DNA of 64,000 nt from NCBI GenBank assembly GCA_947650155.1, contig CANSUS010000008.1, positions 1-64,000 of the forward strand. The letters run 5' to 3'. The notes beneath the pieces are model-generated. The model had not been told where the DNA came from. It did not search any database and saw only the letters and a program-made list of their open reading frames with translations. Below are positions 7,016-15,808 of this stretch, in pieces. The translations under genes and the position numbers were made by a program. The DNA comes from an uncultured Lachnospiraceae bacterium. GTDB taxonomy: Bacteria; Bacillota; Clostridia; Lachnospirales; Lachnospiraceae. Within the stretch, counting starts at the first letter, position 1. Each line of letters opens with the position of its first letter.

Positions 7016-9298
7016 ATGACAAGACAAGAAATCAATCTTCTGAATTTTGAAAATGAACTTGCAGCCGCAAGACAAAAATTAAATAACCTGATCTATGAAA
7101 TGAATCTGCCTTCCGATGAAACTACCAAAAAAATAATGAAGACAAAAATAGATCTGATGACAAATGAGCTGACACATATGGAGACGCAGTTACAATTGCT
7201 AAAGGAAAGTCTGGCGACAGGCACAGAAGCTTCTAACATGCCTGCAAAAATGCCCGTAATGCCTCAAAAATCTGTAGTAAGTCCACAGGCACAGGTTCAT
7301 CAAAAACTGCCAGCGCAGCCTGTAATCCAACCCTCTTTAAACCAGATGCCGCAAACACCGCCGCCCACTGTTTTGCCCTCTTCTTACCAGAAAAAGCCTT
7401 CCAATATGGAGGACATTTTCGGCCGGAATCTGATGGGCATTCTGGCGTCCGTTTTGATCCTGATAGGAATGGTTCTTTTCGGTACGGTAGTCGTACCCGC
7501 CCTGTCTGACGGAATGAAAATCCTTTGCATGTATCTTATCAGCTTTCTGGTGACTGCGGCGGGAATGCTCTTTATGAAAAAATCGCCTGCCAATAAATTT
7601 TTTATCTCTTTAACGGGTCTGGGCGCAGGCGGCGTGTTTTTGTCCCTTATCATGAGCAATGTGTACTTTCACCTATTTGGAGACTTGTTGACTTATTTTC
7701 TCTTATTTGTCTGGGCGGCAGGAACTATTTTTCTATCCAGGTATGAGAAAAAACTTTCCGGAACAGACCACAAAATCAAAATTTTTGAAATTATTGGCCA
7801 GTTGGGCGTTATGATCTCTGTTATCCTTGGATGCGTATTGTGTGCGGGCAGAAAGGATTCCTTTAAGTTTCTTATGCTTGCAGTCTATCATTTGATTGCA
7901 GTTTTTACTTTTCACTGCAGTACTGTAAAGACTGCCAAAACAGAAAACAGGATTATGTTGTCTGCTGGAAAATATAAAGTACAAAACCATATTTTCAAAT
8001 TAATGAATCTGTGGATTTTAATCTTATCCTATCTCATATTTATAATAACGCCAGGCAGTACTTACCGCATGACAGTAAAAGAATTTTTAATTACTTTTGT
8101 TTTCTTTATGACTTTGGCTGTCGATCTGCTGACTGCATATAAAGAAGAAAAAGACACAGATTTCTCCCATGCATGGTATCACGCTTTTTTCATCGCTTAC
8201 GCCCTGCCCGGCGTCCTGCTTTTTTTACAGTCCGGGTTACTCAGACTGCCGGAAATTCTTTTATCCTACGCATTGTGCGTACTGTTGCTGTTATTCATTG
8301 AATCACAAGAAAAAAAATATGCGCCTGCCGCAGAGATTCCGTTATTTTGTATTATATTACTTTTACTGATTCGCAAAGAGGCGTCCGCCGGAATCCTTTC
8401 TATTCTACTGGCTGTCATTCCGCTTATGCTCATTGGCATGCGCAAAAAAAATGACATATGGCTGGGCGCTGCAACTGCATCCGTCTATCTGTGGACTTTC
8501 GGACAGCTCCTGTTCTATTCCGTCAATCTGCAGACTATACTGGCTGTCTCCTTATGTACTGTTGTCTATCTATATATAAGAACCAAAACGGAAAATACGG
8601 CAGTCAGACTTTTCGGATATCCTATTATATTGATTGCGGTTACCGCCATATTTTCCATATACTTTACCGACATCATAGACCATTTGATCGGAAATGAGAT
8701 CCGTCACTTTAAAGCAATTTCTGCATTCAGTATTGCCGGTATCTTCCATATCATAATGACAAAAACAGACTGCTTTCACAGTCCGGATGAAAAGGTTCTT
8801 TCCCGTGTCATAAATGTCATCCTCATGCTGATGGGCTGCCAAGCCATCTCACACCATGAGATACCGTTTATACCAATCCTCATTGCTGTCGGCGTCTTTA
8901 CTTTAAATTCCCGTGAACTACTGGAAGAGCAGGAAGCGAAACAAAGGCCGGATAACAGACCTTATTGGGTGATGGCTTATATTACATTCAAATATACAAT
9001 ACTCCTTGCGGTCATTTTATATGCTTTCCAGACCCCGGAATTTCTCATCAGTATTTCCCTGCTTGTATTTGCAGTATGCAGCATTATAGCAGGCTTTTGG
9101 AAAAAGAAAAAGGGGTATCGGTTATATGGGCTTGTCCTTTCTATGATAAGTATCTTTAAACTGGTCATGCTGGACGCTGACATAAAGGATGCGGTAACCG
9201 GATCTGTCAGCTTCATCATATGCGGTTTATTGTGCTTTGCTATCAGCTTTATCTATAATAAAATACAAAAAGGATATTTGGATGATAAGGAGCGATAG
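7016..9298 (+). CDS. DUF2339-like polytopic membrane protein
   Basis: 760 aa. The N-terminus (about 1-65) is a helical, probably coiled-coil cytoplasmic segment. A Pro/Gln-rich linker follows (about 75-130), then NMEDIFGRNLMGILASVLILIG, which resembles the start of DUF2339 domains, and then about 20 hydrophobic segments to the C-terminus. The family has no established function; cell envelope roles have been suggested for large multi-pass proteins of this kind. The ribosome binding site AGGAAAGG is about 20 bases from the ATG, which is long, but no better in-frame start is visible. It converges on the DUF4153-like gene. Confidence 0.75.
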   Translation: MTRQEINLLNFENELAAARQKLNNLIYEMNLPSDETTKKIMKTKIDLMTNELTHMETQLQLLKESLATGTEASNMPAKMPVMPQKSVVSPQAQVHQKLPAQPVIQPSLNQMPQTPPPTVLPSSYQKKPSNMEDIFGRNLMGILASVLILIGMVLFGTVVVPALSDGMKILCMYLISFLVTAAGMLFMKKSPANKFFISLTGLGAGGVFLSLIMSNVYFHLFGDLLTYFLLFVWAAGTIFLSRYEKKLSGTDHKIKIFEIIGQLGVMISVILGCVLCAGRKDSFKFLMLAVYHLIAVFTFHCSTVKTAKTENRIMLSAGKYKVQNHIFKLMNLWILILSYLIFIITPGSTYRMTVKEFLITFVFFMTLAVDLLTAYKEEKDTDFSHAWYHAFFIAYALPGVLLFLQSGLLRLPEILLSYALCVLLLLFIESQEKKYAPAAEIPLFCIILLLLIRKEASAGILSILLAVIPLMLIGMRKKNDIWLGAATASVYLWTFGQLLFYSVNLQTILAVSLCTVVYLYIRTKTENTAVRLFGYPIILIAVTAIFSIYFTDIIDHLIGNEIRHFKAISAFSIAGIFHIIMTKTDCFHSPDEKVLSRVINVILMLMGCQAISHHEIPFIPILIAVGVFTLNSRELLEEQEAKQRPDNRPYWVMAYITFKYTILLAVILYAFQTPEFLISISLLVFAVCSIIAGFWKKKKGYRLYGLVLSMISIFKLVMLDADIKDAVTGSVSFIICGLLCFAISFIYNKIQKGYLDDKER

Positions 9299-9353
9299 GT
9301 TAACAGAGCGTTTAAAAAAAACAATAAAAATAATTGGGGAAAATGAAAGAGGC

Positions 9354-9379
9354 GAATGGAGGAAACCTCCCCTCCATTC
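9354..9379 (-). terminator. Terminator-like hairpin between convergent genes
   Basis: GAATGGAGG and CCTCCATTC pair around an 8-base loop. The stop codon of the leftward gene lies in the stem. The flanks are T-poor in that direction and A-rich to the left, so it may serve both convergent genes. Confidence 0.5.
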
Positions 9380-11171
9380 ACCTGCTTAATAACATCCCTG
9401 AAATGTTCACTGAAACAATTTCAAAAAATTCTTTGCCTTCCTCCATTCCATCCCGGTAATTCACCTCAAAATGATTAAGATACAATATTCTGTCCTCATC
9501 GATTACAATCCGGTTATACGGCTTCATCGCTTCACTGAATTCCTCTTTCCCTGCACCTGGATGTTCTGCTTCATAGGCAATACATCGCTCCATAAGATCA
9601 CTTAAATCCACTGTCAGCGCTTCCGCTTCTTTACTGCCCCTCTTTATAAGTCGAAAAGCAGAAAAATCTATCGGAACCCGGTCGCCGCCAAAATGACTAT
9701 ATTCACTGTCCTGATTCATCATATCGAAGCTGCTGTAACCGCTGACATCCAGATTCCCCACCATCTGACAACAGTGTATGCTATGATACTCTTTCTGCGT
9801 CAGATTTTTCTCTTCTATTCCAGACACCGCCAGACTGCCTGCAAAATCCTCCTCATAAATGTCGAACTGCTCTATCAGTTCCTGTTTTCCGGCTTCCTTC
9901 TTCAAATATTGATACGCCCCTTCTAAACGTTCAAACTCTTCCTGTGCAAGCGTCTCACCGGAAACCACTTTTTGATAATAAGTTTCCAGAAAGGTCTGCT
10001 GCCATCTGTTGGACACACTGTACATATTGATGCCGGGAATAAAGACTGACACAATAATACCTGCCCCGATTATCAAAAGTACACGTTCCAACCTGTCTTT
10101 CCAAAAATACCATACGAACAGCACAATAATTTCAAAAAGGACCATGACAACGCCCATATATCTGTCCGGCGTCATGCCATTATAATAAATCCTCACACAA
10201 ATGGCATATGCCTGTACTAAAATAACCGGCGCCAGACCATAAGGAAGTTTTTGTACAAAGCGCATATATTTCGTATCGTCCCGGTAAAAATATCCTATGA
10301 TCCAGACAGGCATGCCAAGGCAGAACAATCCGGAGGCAATACCATAAATTTCATTAGATGGCATTTCCCACAGAATCAAAATCTTAAGCAGATAGACATA
10401 CACCACTGCCAGCGCACAAATTGTCAGTCCCGAAAGCACATATTTCAACAAGATGCCGCCTTTATAATCTTTCATTTCACCGTTCAAATGATTCATTGCC
10501 ATCATACATGCCGGTCCATAATAAATGCCTGTAATCAGAACCGTACTATAACTGTCAAGAGAAGCATTTCCATGAAAGAACAGCAGATTTACAATTCCCA
10601 TAACAAGATTGATTCCGATCAGAAGTACAATATAAACCGCCGTAGCTACTGTAAAATTTATAAATGTATGTAAACCATACTCTATAAATCCCACGCCGCT
10701 TTTCCTGTGACAGACATAAAAAACCGCCGTTATCAGCAAAAGTACATATCCGATTGCAAAACGGCGGCACCATTCTTCTATCACACTGCCTGAAAAATGA
10801 AAAATCAGTTCTGCTTCACCTGCCCTGTCTCCGGCAAATATTCCCCACACAAATACTGCTGCAAACAATGCGCCTGTCGCAAATCCCAATATTTTTTTAA
10901 CCTTCTCACCCTTCTGTTTCTTTTCACAGGGGAACAGGCTTTCCACCAGCATAGATACCAAAATAAAAAGAAAAAAAGCCATCGACATCCAACCCTGAAA
11001 AAGAAAATCCGCCATCTGCAATTTATATTGGAGTCCAAGATCCTCCCACAACATCTCTAAGACCGTATAAAGCGTAAAAAGTTCAACGGCGCATATCGTC
11101 ACTTTGTAAGCGGTACACGCCTGTTTTATTTTCTGATATAAAAAAATAATTTTTTCTCGAATAAACTTCAT
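9378..11171 (-). CDS. DUF4153-like polytopic membrane protein
   Basis: 597 aa from the ATG at 11171. The open frame extends further upstream, but this ATG lies behind AGGAAAGGAA and begins a basic N-terminus followed by membrane segments. About 12 hydrophobic segments (residues about 20-400) match the DUF4153 membrane region, including the stretch YVYLLKILIL. The last 180 residues are soluble, acidic and probably extracytoplasmic (EYHSIHCCQMVGNLDVSGYS). Function unknown. It faces another large membrane protein of unknown function across a shared terminator. Confidence 0.72.
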   Translation of the reverse strand: MKFIREKIIFLYQKIKQACTAYKVTICAVELFTLYTVLEMLWEDLGLQYKLQMADFLFQGWMSMAFFLFILVSMLVESLFPCEKKQKGEKVKKILGFATGALFAAVFVWGIFAGDRAGEAELIFHFSGSVIEEWCRRFAIGYVLLLITAVFYVCHRKSGVGFIEYGLHTFINFTVATAVYIVLLIGINLVMGIVNLLFFHGNASLDSYSTVLITGIYYGPACMMAMNHLNGEMKDYKGGILLKYVLSGLTICALAVVYVYLLKILILWEMPSNEIYGIASGLFCLGMPVWIIGYFYRDDTKYMRFVQKLPYGLAPVILVQAYAICVRIYYNGMTPDRYMGVVMVLFEIIVLFVWYFWKDRLERVLLIIGAGIIVSVFIPGINMYSVSNRWQQTFLETYYQKVVSGETLAQEEFERLEGAYQYLKKEAGKQELIEQFDIYEEDFAGSLAVSGIEEKNLTQKEYHSIHCCQMVGNLDVSGYSSFDMMNQDSEYSHFGGDRVPIDFSAFRLIKRGSKEAEALTVDLSDLMERCIAYEAEHPGAGKEEFSEAMKPYNRIVIDEDRILYLNHFEVNYRDGMEEGKEFFEIVSVNISGMLLSR

Positions 11172-11275
11172 ATTTCCATCTGTTCCTTTCCTGCGGCCCG
11201 GCTTTTGAAATCTAACCAATTTCCTTGCAGCATAAATTCTTTCCCTCTTTAACGGAATATCTGATATAAGGCTGC

Positions 11276-11658
11276 TCAATTCATTTTATCAATTGTAAAG
11301 GTAATATCAGAAATTCCACAATCATCCTTGTAACTGCTGCAATAGGCATCAAAATCCAGCTCTACTGTTTTTTGCAGCGTCTCTGAAAGTTCCTGCATGG
11401 AAAGGGAACCATAATTAAACAGCCATAATCCCTGGTTTAAAGCATCTCCGGCAATCAAAAGCCTTTCTTCCTGTACAAGTACTCTATGGAACCTTTCGTA
11501 TGTCCCGGCAGGGCAACAATCTGAACATGCCTGCCGCCCAGAGAAATTTCCCTTTCATGTCCTATTTCCTTTAATTGATAAGATTTTTTATCCTGTATCT
11601 TTTCAAATCTGCTTCTGTCAGCAATACTAAAATTATAGCACACACCAGACGGGTTCAC
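11276..11658 (-). pseudogene. Decayed metallo-beta-lactamase fold hydrolase
   Basis: Two frames together encode the C-terminal half of an MBL-fold protein. The first has VALPGHTKGSIEYL, with the conserved metal His of that motif. The second continues LLIAGDALNQGLWLFNYG, with the metal-binding Asp. Near 11470 one base appears to be missing: adding one restores continuous EY-L/V-QEERLLIAGDAL. The N-terminal half with the HxHxDH motif is absent upstream. It is therefore both truncated and frameshifted. It ends about 100 bp before the DUF4153-like start. Confidence 0.75.
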
Positions 11659-11792
11659 AACGATATATCCTTCCTGCTTTCTTCCTCACAACAAACGTAT
11701 TTCCTAAATGATAATAGACTTTGCGTTCCACCTATGGTATACTGAATATAATCAAACAACCGTTTTGTAATTGACAGTATATGTATGATTCA

Positions 11793-11887
11793 AACGCGCC
11801 TCTCTGCCACCGGGTAAAGAGCTTCAGCGTCAAACTTTCCGTCGTTAGGTCTTAGAAGACAGAAAGCTTGACGCTTTTCATTTTTTA
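11793..11887 (+). ncRNA. Candidate guanidine-IV riboswitch (mepA motif) with overlapping terminator
   Basis: The leader of the MATE gene holds a small hairpin (CTCT/AGAG around 11802-11821) whose loop contains CCACCGGGTA, then a long stem AGCGTCAAACTTTC/GAAAGCTTGACGCT (11826-11839 with 11862-11875) followed by TTTTCATTTTTT, which is an intrinsic terminator. The second loop carries CGTTAGG, which could make a loop-loop contact. Guanidine-IV riboswitches, first named the mepA motif, are known upstream of MATE exporter genes in Clostridia and act by transcription termination. I assign it from memory of that motif and from context; a covariance search was not possible. Confidence 0.65.
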
Positions 11888-11919
11888 TCGTAATTTTTTT
11901 ATCGGGAAAGGAAAAAGAA

Positions 11920-13236
11920 ATGCAGTCAAAAAAACTTTTTAAAGAATTTCTACAGTATGTCACCCTGAATATATTGGGTATGATCGGTCTGTCCTGCTAT
12001 ATCCTTGCCGACACTTTTTTTGTGTCTAACGGTCTGGGAGCAGACGGACTGACTGCGCTCAATCTGGCAATTCCGGTTTACAGCCTGATTCACGGATGCG
12101 GTCTTATGCTGGGAATGGGCGGCGCAACAAAATATTCTATTTTCAGAGGACGAAAAGAAACGGCAAATGCCAATCATGCATTCTCTAATGTTCTCTGCCT
12201 TACCCTGATTCTGTCTGTTTTATTCTTTTTTGCCGGTATTTTCCTCTCCGAAAAAATCACCCTGATTTTGGGTGCTGATGGGAATGTATTTAACATGACC
12301 AGAACTTATTTGCAGGTTATTCTGCTTTTTTCTCCTGCATTTTTAGCAAATGATGTATTGATCTGCTTTGTACGAAATGACGGAAATCCAAAGCTTGCCA
12401 TGACGGCAATGTTAGCCGGCAGTGCGGCTAATATTTTCTTAGACTATCTGTTTATATTTCCGATGAAGCTGGGCATATTGGGCGCCGTACTGGCAACCGG
12501 CGCTGCCCCTGCAATCAGTATATGCATTCTTTCCTGGCACCGGATCTCTAAACAGAATCATTTTCATTTACAGAAATTAAAATTCTTTCCTTCCCTGATC
12601 AGAGATACGGTTTCGCTTGGCATCCCTTCCCTGATTACGGAAGCAGCCTCTGGCATTGTCATGATTGTTTTTAATTTTATTATTCTTGGCCTGCTTGGAA
12701 ATATTGGCGTGGCCGCCTATGGTATCATTGCCAACCTGTCCCTTGTGGTGATTTCCATTTATACGGGAATTGCACAGGGCACTCAGCCCATTATAAGCCG
12801 TGCTTACGGATGCGGTGATTGGACCGACATAAAAAAGCTTCTAAAGTACGCAGTCGTTACAACGCTGCTTCTTTCGGCATGTATTTTTTGTGTATTTTTT
12901 GCCTGTACCGATTCTATCGTAAATCTGTTTAACAAAGAGCAGAACATCCGGCTGCAGCAGACTGCCGCATCTGGAATGAAGCTATACTTTACCGCGATTC
13001 CTTTTGCCGGATTCAATATTGTGCTTTCCACGTATTTTACCTCTATCGAAAGAGCAGTAAAAGCACAGACGATTTCCCTGCTGCGGGGATTTTTTATCAT
13101 CATTCCCATGACGTTCCTGCTGTCCCGTATCTGGGGAATCACAGGCGTATGGCTCTCCTTCCCGATTACAGAGATTATTGTTGCCGTAACCGGTCTTATT
13201 TTAAAGTATTCCGAAAAAACTCTCAGAAGAAAATGA
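11920..13236 (+). CDS. mepA: MATE-family efflux transporter, MepA-like
   Basis: 438 aa, twelve predicted membrane segments in two six-helix halves; cation-driven antiporter of the MATE/MepA group. Family features include LADTFFVSNGLGADGLTALNLA in the first helices and AYGIIANLSLVVISI in the second half. AAAGGA lies 7 bases before the ATG. It sits directly behind a leader resembling a guanidine-IV riboswitch, which suggests export of guanidine or a guanidinium-like cation. The substrate is inferred from that leader, not from the protein. Confidence 0.85.
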   Translation: MQSKKLFKEFLQYVTLNILGMIGLSCYILADTFFVSNGLGADGLTALNLAIPVYSLIHGCGLMLGMGGATKYSIFRGRKETANANHAFSNVLCLTLILSVLFFFAGIFLSEKITLILGADGNVFNMTRTYLQVILLFSPAFLANDVLICFVRNDGNPKLAMTAMLAGSAANIFLDYLFIFPMKLGILGAVLATGAAPAISICILSWHRISKQNHFHLQKLKFFPSLIRDTVSLGIPSLITEAASGIVMIVFNFIILGLLGNIGVAAYGIIANLSLVVISIYTGIAQGTQPIISRAYGCGDWTDIKKLLKYAVVTTLLLSACIFCVFFACTDSIVNLFNKEQNIRLQQTAASGMKLYFTAIPFAGFNIVLSTYFTSIERAVKAQTISLLRGFFIIIPMTFLLSRIWGITGVWLSFPITEIIVAVTGLILKYSEKTLRRK

Positions 13237-13241
13237 CCATT

Positions 13242-13724
13242 TTACAAAAACAATTCCAGATCTCTTCTATATGTCCGGAAACCGGCGCTTTCGTAACATT
13301 TCAGCGCGCTTTCATTAAATTCCCACATATTCAGTTCCACTTTCGGGAATCCCCGCCGCTTCGCATCCTCTTTAATAAAATCTATCAGCAGTGTGGCGAT
13401 CCCCTGCCGTCTGTATTCTTCATCCACGCCAAACTCCTCAATATGGCAGAAATTCCTTGCCTGCTGAAACGGCGACTCTGGCCTGCGTATATACTGCACA
13501 ACTGCAGTTCCCACGATCCTGCCTTCCTTACATGCCACAATGACATTGCTGTCCTCCGACTCAAACCGCAGCTTTACCAGATCTCGGATTTCCTCCCAGC
13601 CATCCGGTTTAAAATTATTTTCTCTTTGGATACAGTGCAGTTTATGAATCTGCTTTCTGATCTGATTTACCTGCTCTAATTCCTCTTCCTTCGCAAAACG
13701 AATCACTATCTTTTGTTCTTCCAT
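13242..13724 (-). CDS. GNAT-family N-acetyltransferase
   Basis: 160 aa, a single GNAT domain that transfers an acetyl group from acetyl-CoA to an amine. The acetyl-CoA binding loop is RRQGIATLLI, and NESALKCYESAGF is the usual C-terminal motif. It converges with the MATE gene (5 bp between the stops) and diverges from the SDR gene. GGGAG is about 11 bases before the ATG. The acceptor is unknown. Confidence 0.85.
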   Translation of the reverse strand: MEEQKIVIRFAKEEELEQVNQIRKQIHKLHCIQRENNFKPDGWEEIRDLVKLRFESEDSNVIVACKEGRIVGTAVVQYIRRPESPFQQARNFCHIEEFGVDEEYRRQGIATLLIDFIKEDAKRRGFPKVELNMWEFNESALKCYESAGFRTYRRDLELFL

Positions 13725-13977
13725 TTTATGATATTCTCCCTTCTCCTCATATTTGTATTAAAATGAACGGTATCGTCATTTCCCACTTTCCCACAAAAAA
13801 ACTACATCAGACTTTTAGTATCCGGTGCAGTTATGTTTTCTCCTTTATTATTTTACAATCATATCATTGTTGTGATTCCATGTCAATCTGAAGAATACAG
13901 GCATATCATATTTTATAACCCTTCTGTAAGCACGAAGAAGGGAGATTTTATTACTATAATTCAGGAGGTATTTGCAT

Positions 13978-14877
13978 ATGAAACCGATAAATAAATATGG
14001 ATCTGTCCGTGAATGTGAAGAAATCGCCTTTTCCTTCCCACCCCAGCATCAGGACAGACAGCCCGGATTTGAATACGTCATGGAGCCAAGACCCGTGTCG
14101 GAAACATCTATGTTCAAACGCAAATTGGAAAATAAAACTGCCATTATTACAGGCGGAGACAGCGGTATCGGAAGAGCCGCCGCCTATGATTTTGTAAAAG
14201 AAGGCGCAAACGTCGTCATTATCTATTATGACGAAGAATACGACGCACAGGAAACCGCGGATAGAATCAGGCAGTTAGGCGGAAGGTGTCTGCTGATGCA
14301 GGGCGATTTAAAGGAACTGTCTTTTGTCCAAAAATGTATTGACACTACCATAAAGCAATTTGGAAAAATTGATATTCTTGTCAATAATCATGCCTTCCAA
14401 TTTGTGAAAGACAGTATTTTGGATATTTCACCTGAACAGCTTCAGTTTATATTCCAGAATAATATCATATCGTATTTTTATACAATTCAGGCTGCACTGC
14501 CGTATATGAAAAAAGGAAGCAGTATCATCAATACCACTTCCGTAACCGCCTATCAGGGAAATAAAGAGCTGATCGACTACAGTGCCACAAAAGGCGCCAT
14601 TGTTTCTCTGACCAGATCCTTATCCTTATCTTTGGCAGAGAAGGGAATACGCGTCAATGCGGTCTCACCGGGACCAATATGGACTCCTCTGATCCCCGCC
14701 TCCTACTCCGCCGACGCAGTAGCCACTTTCGGAAGAAAGACCTCCCAAGTACCTCTGATGAGAGCCGGACAGCCCTGCGAAGTATCTCCCTGCTATGTAT
14801 TTTTAGCATCCGATGACGCTTCCTACATGACCGGACAGGTGCTTCACCCAAACGGCGGCACTATTGTAGGTTCCTGA
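13978..14877 (+). CDS. Short-chain dehydrogenase/reductase, YhdF/YghA/GSP39-like
   Basis: 299 aa, NAD(P)-dependent oxidoreductase. The nucleotide-binding motif is TGGDSGIGRA, the structural motif is NNHAFQ in place of the common NNAG, and the catalytic YSATKG is present with a Ser-rich stretch (INTTS) before it. The long N-terminal extension (about 45 residues, QHQDRQPGFEYVMEPRP) is characteristic of the general-stress-protein 39 subgroup. AGGAGG lies 9 bases before the ATG at 13978; the TTG six bases earlier is too close to it. A CCCTTC/GAAGGG hairpin lies in the leader at about 13920-13943. Confidence 0.88.
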   Translation: MKPINKYGSVRECEEIAFSFPPQHQDRQPGFEYVMEPRPVSETSMFKRKLENKTAIITGGDSGIGRAAAYDFVKEGANVVIIYYDEEYDAQETADRIRQLGGRCLLMQGDLKELSFVQKCIDTTIKQFGKIDILVNNHAFQFVKDSILDISPEQLQFIFQNNIISYFYTIQAALPYMKKGSSIINTTSVTAYQGNKELIDYSATKGAIVSLTRSLSLSLAEKGIRVNAVSPGPIWTPLIPASYSADAVATFGRKTSQVPLMRAGQPCEVSPCYVFLASDDASYMTGQVLHPNGGTIVGS

Positions 14878-14898
14878 CAGATACTGCGTTTATTTTCT

Positions 14899-15777
14899 TT
14901 AACACGGAAATATTTCCTGCGCATCTGCAGGCAGTGTCCGCACATGTTCTAAAAATGCCCGGGCATTCTCCCCTTCTGCCTCATTATATTCATAGGAAAG
15001 TTTCTCTCCCACAAACCTTGCCGTCCTTTCAAACAGCGTACACATTCTCATGACAGCTTCCCATGCCTCTTCTGTGTCACACCTGAAAAAGGTGGAAAGG
15101 TACTCCTCCCATTCCGCCTTTTCAAGCCACTTGACCATATATTTGGCCGACTTCCCGACACTCACACCAAAATCTGTATCAATACCGATCTTCCATGACA
15201 GCATCTTTTCTAATTGTTTTCTGACCACAAAATTCGTCATGTCCTGCACATATAAAAGTTCTCTTCTCCACAACCCTTTTGCAATATTGTTAGAACACCA
15301 CCAAAACTCGTTGCAGGCTGCCAAAAACTGCTCCTTTGACGGCTTTTTTACATGATAATCCTCATCCGCAGCCTCTGGCAGAACCGGCAGAATATTCTTC
15401 TTATCAAGCAGTATTTTACAGAGTTTATCTTCCGTTATATGTGCGAGCGCATACGTAACCGTTTCCACATGCAGATCGATTCTGTTCCCATCGTCAAACT
15501 GCATCAGCCACCCATAGCAGTTCTCCTTATCACCCGGATCGTCCGGAGATTCATCCGGGTATTGCATATAAAGGATTGTACCAAATTTTTTTATCCAGTT
15601 TTTATCTTTCCTGAAACTTCCCGTTTCTTCTACCACATATACAATATCAAAGTCCTGAAAAATGTCCTTCGGCACCTTTTTATTGGTTCTGGAACCATTC
15701 ATATATACTGCATAGATCCGCTCATCCTGCTTTGCAATGTTAAGGATCAGATCATATATCTGTGTTTCACTGCGCAT
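14899..15777 (-). CDS. ANT(6)-like aminoglycoside 6-adenylyltransferase
   Basis: 292 aa. Enzymes of this family adenylylate streptomycin at position 6. Visible motifs are NGSRTNKKV, DFDIVYVV (the metal-binding DxD) and RIDLH. The length is near that of AadE (about 290-300 aa). The ATG at 15777 follows GGGGG at 7 bases; the open frame upstream overlaps the TrpB2 gene and is not needed. Base composition matches the neighbours and no mobile element is near, so it looks like a resident gene. Whether it confers resistance is uncertain. Confidence 0.82.
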   Translation of the reverse strand: MRSETQIYDLILNIAKQDERIYAVYMNGSRTNKKVPKDIFQDFDIVYVVEETGSFRKDKNWIKKFGTILYMQYPDESPDDPGDKENCYGWLMQFDDGNRIDLHVETVTYALAHITEDKLCKILLDKKNILPVLPEAADEDYHVKKPSKEQFLAACNEFWWCSNNIAKGLWRRELLYVQDMTNFVVRKQLEKMLSWKIGIDTDFGVSVGKSAKYMVKWLEKAEWEEYLSTFFRCDTEEAWEAVMRMCTLFERTARFVGEKLSYEYNEAEGENARAFLEHVRTLPADAQEIFPC

Positions 15778-15808
15778 TTGCGTTCCCCCTGCTTTCCAGC
15801 TCCGCTTA

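Noticed and set aside
11826-11887. Plain terminator for an upstream rightward gene
   Set aside because: No rightward gene ends upstream; its place in the MATE leader with a preceding hairpin fits a riboswitch terminator better.
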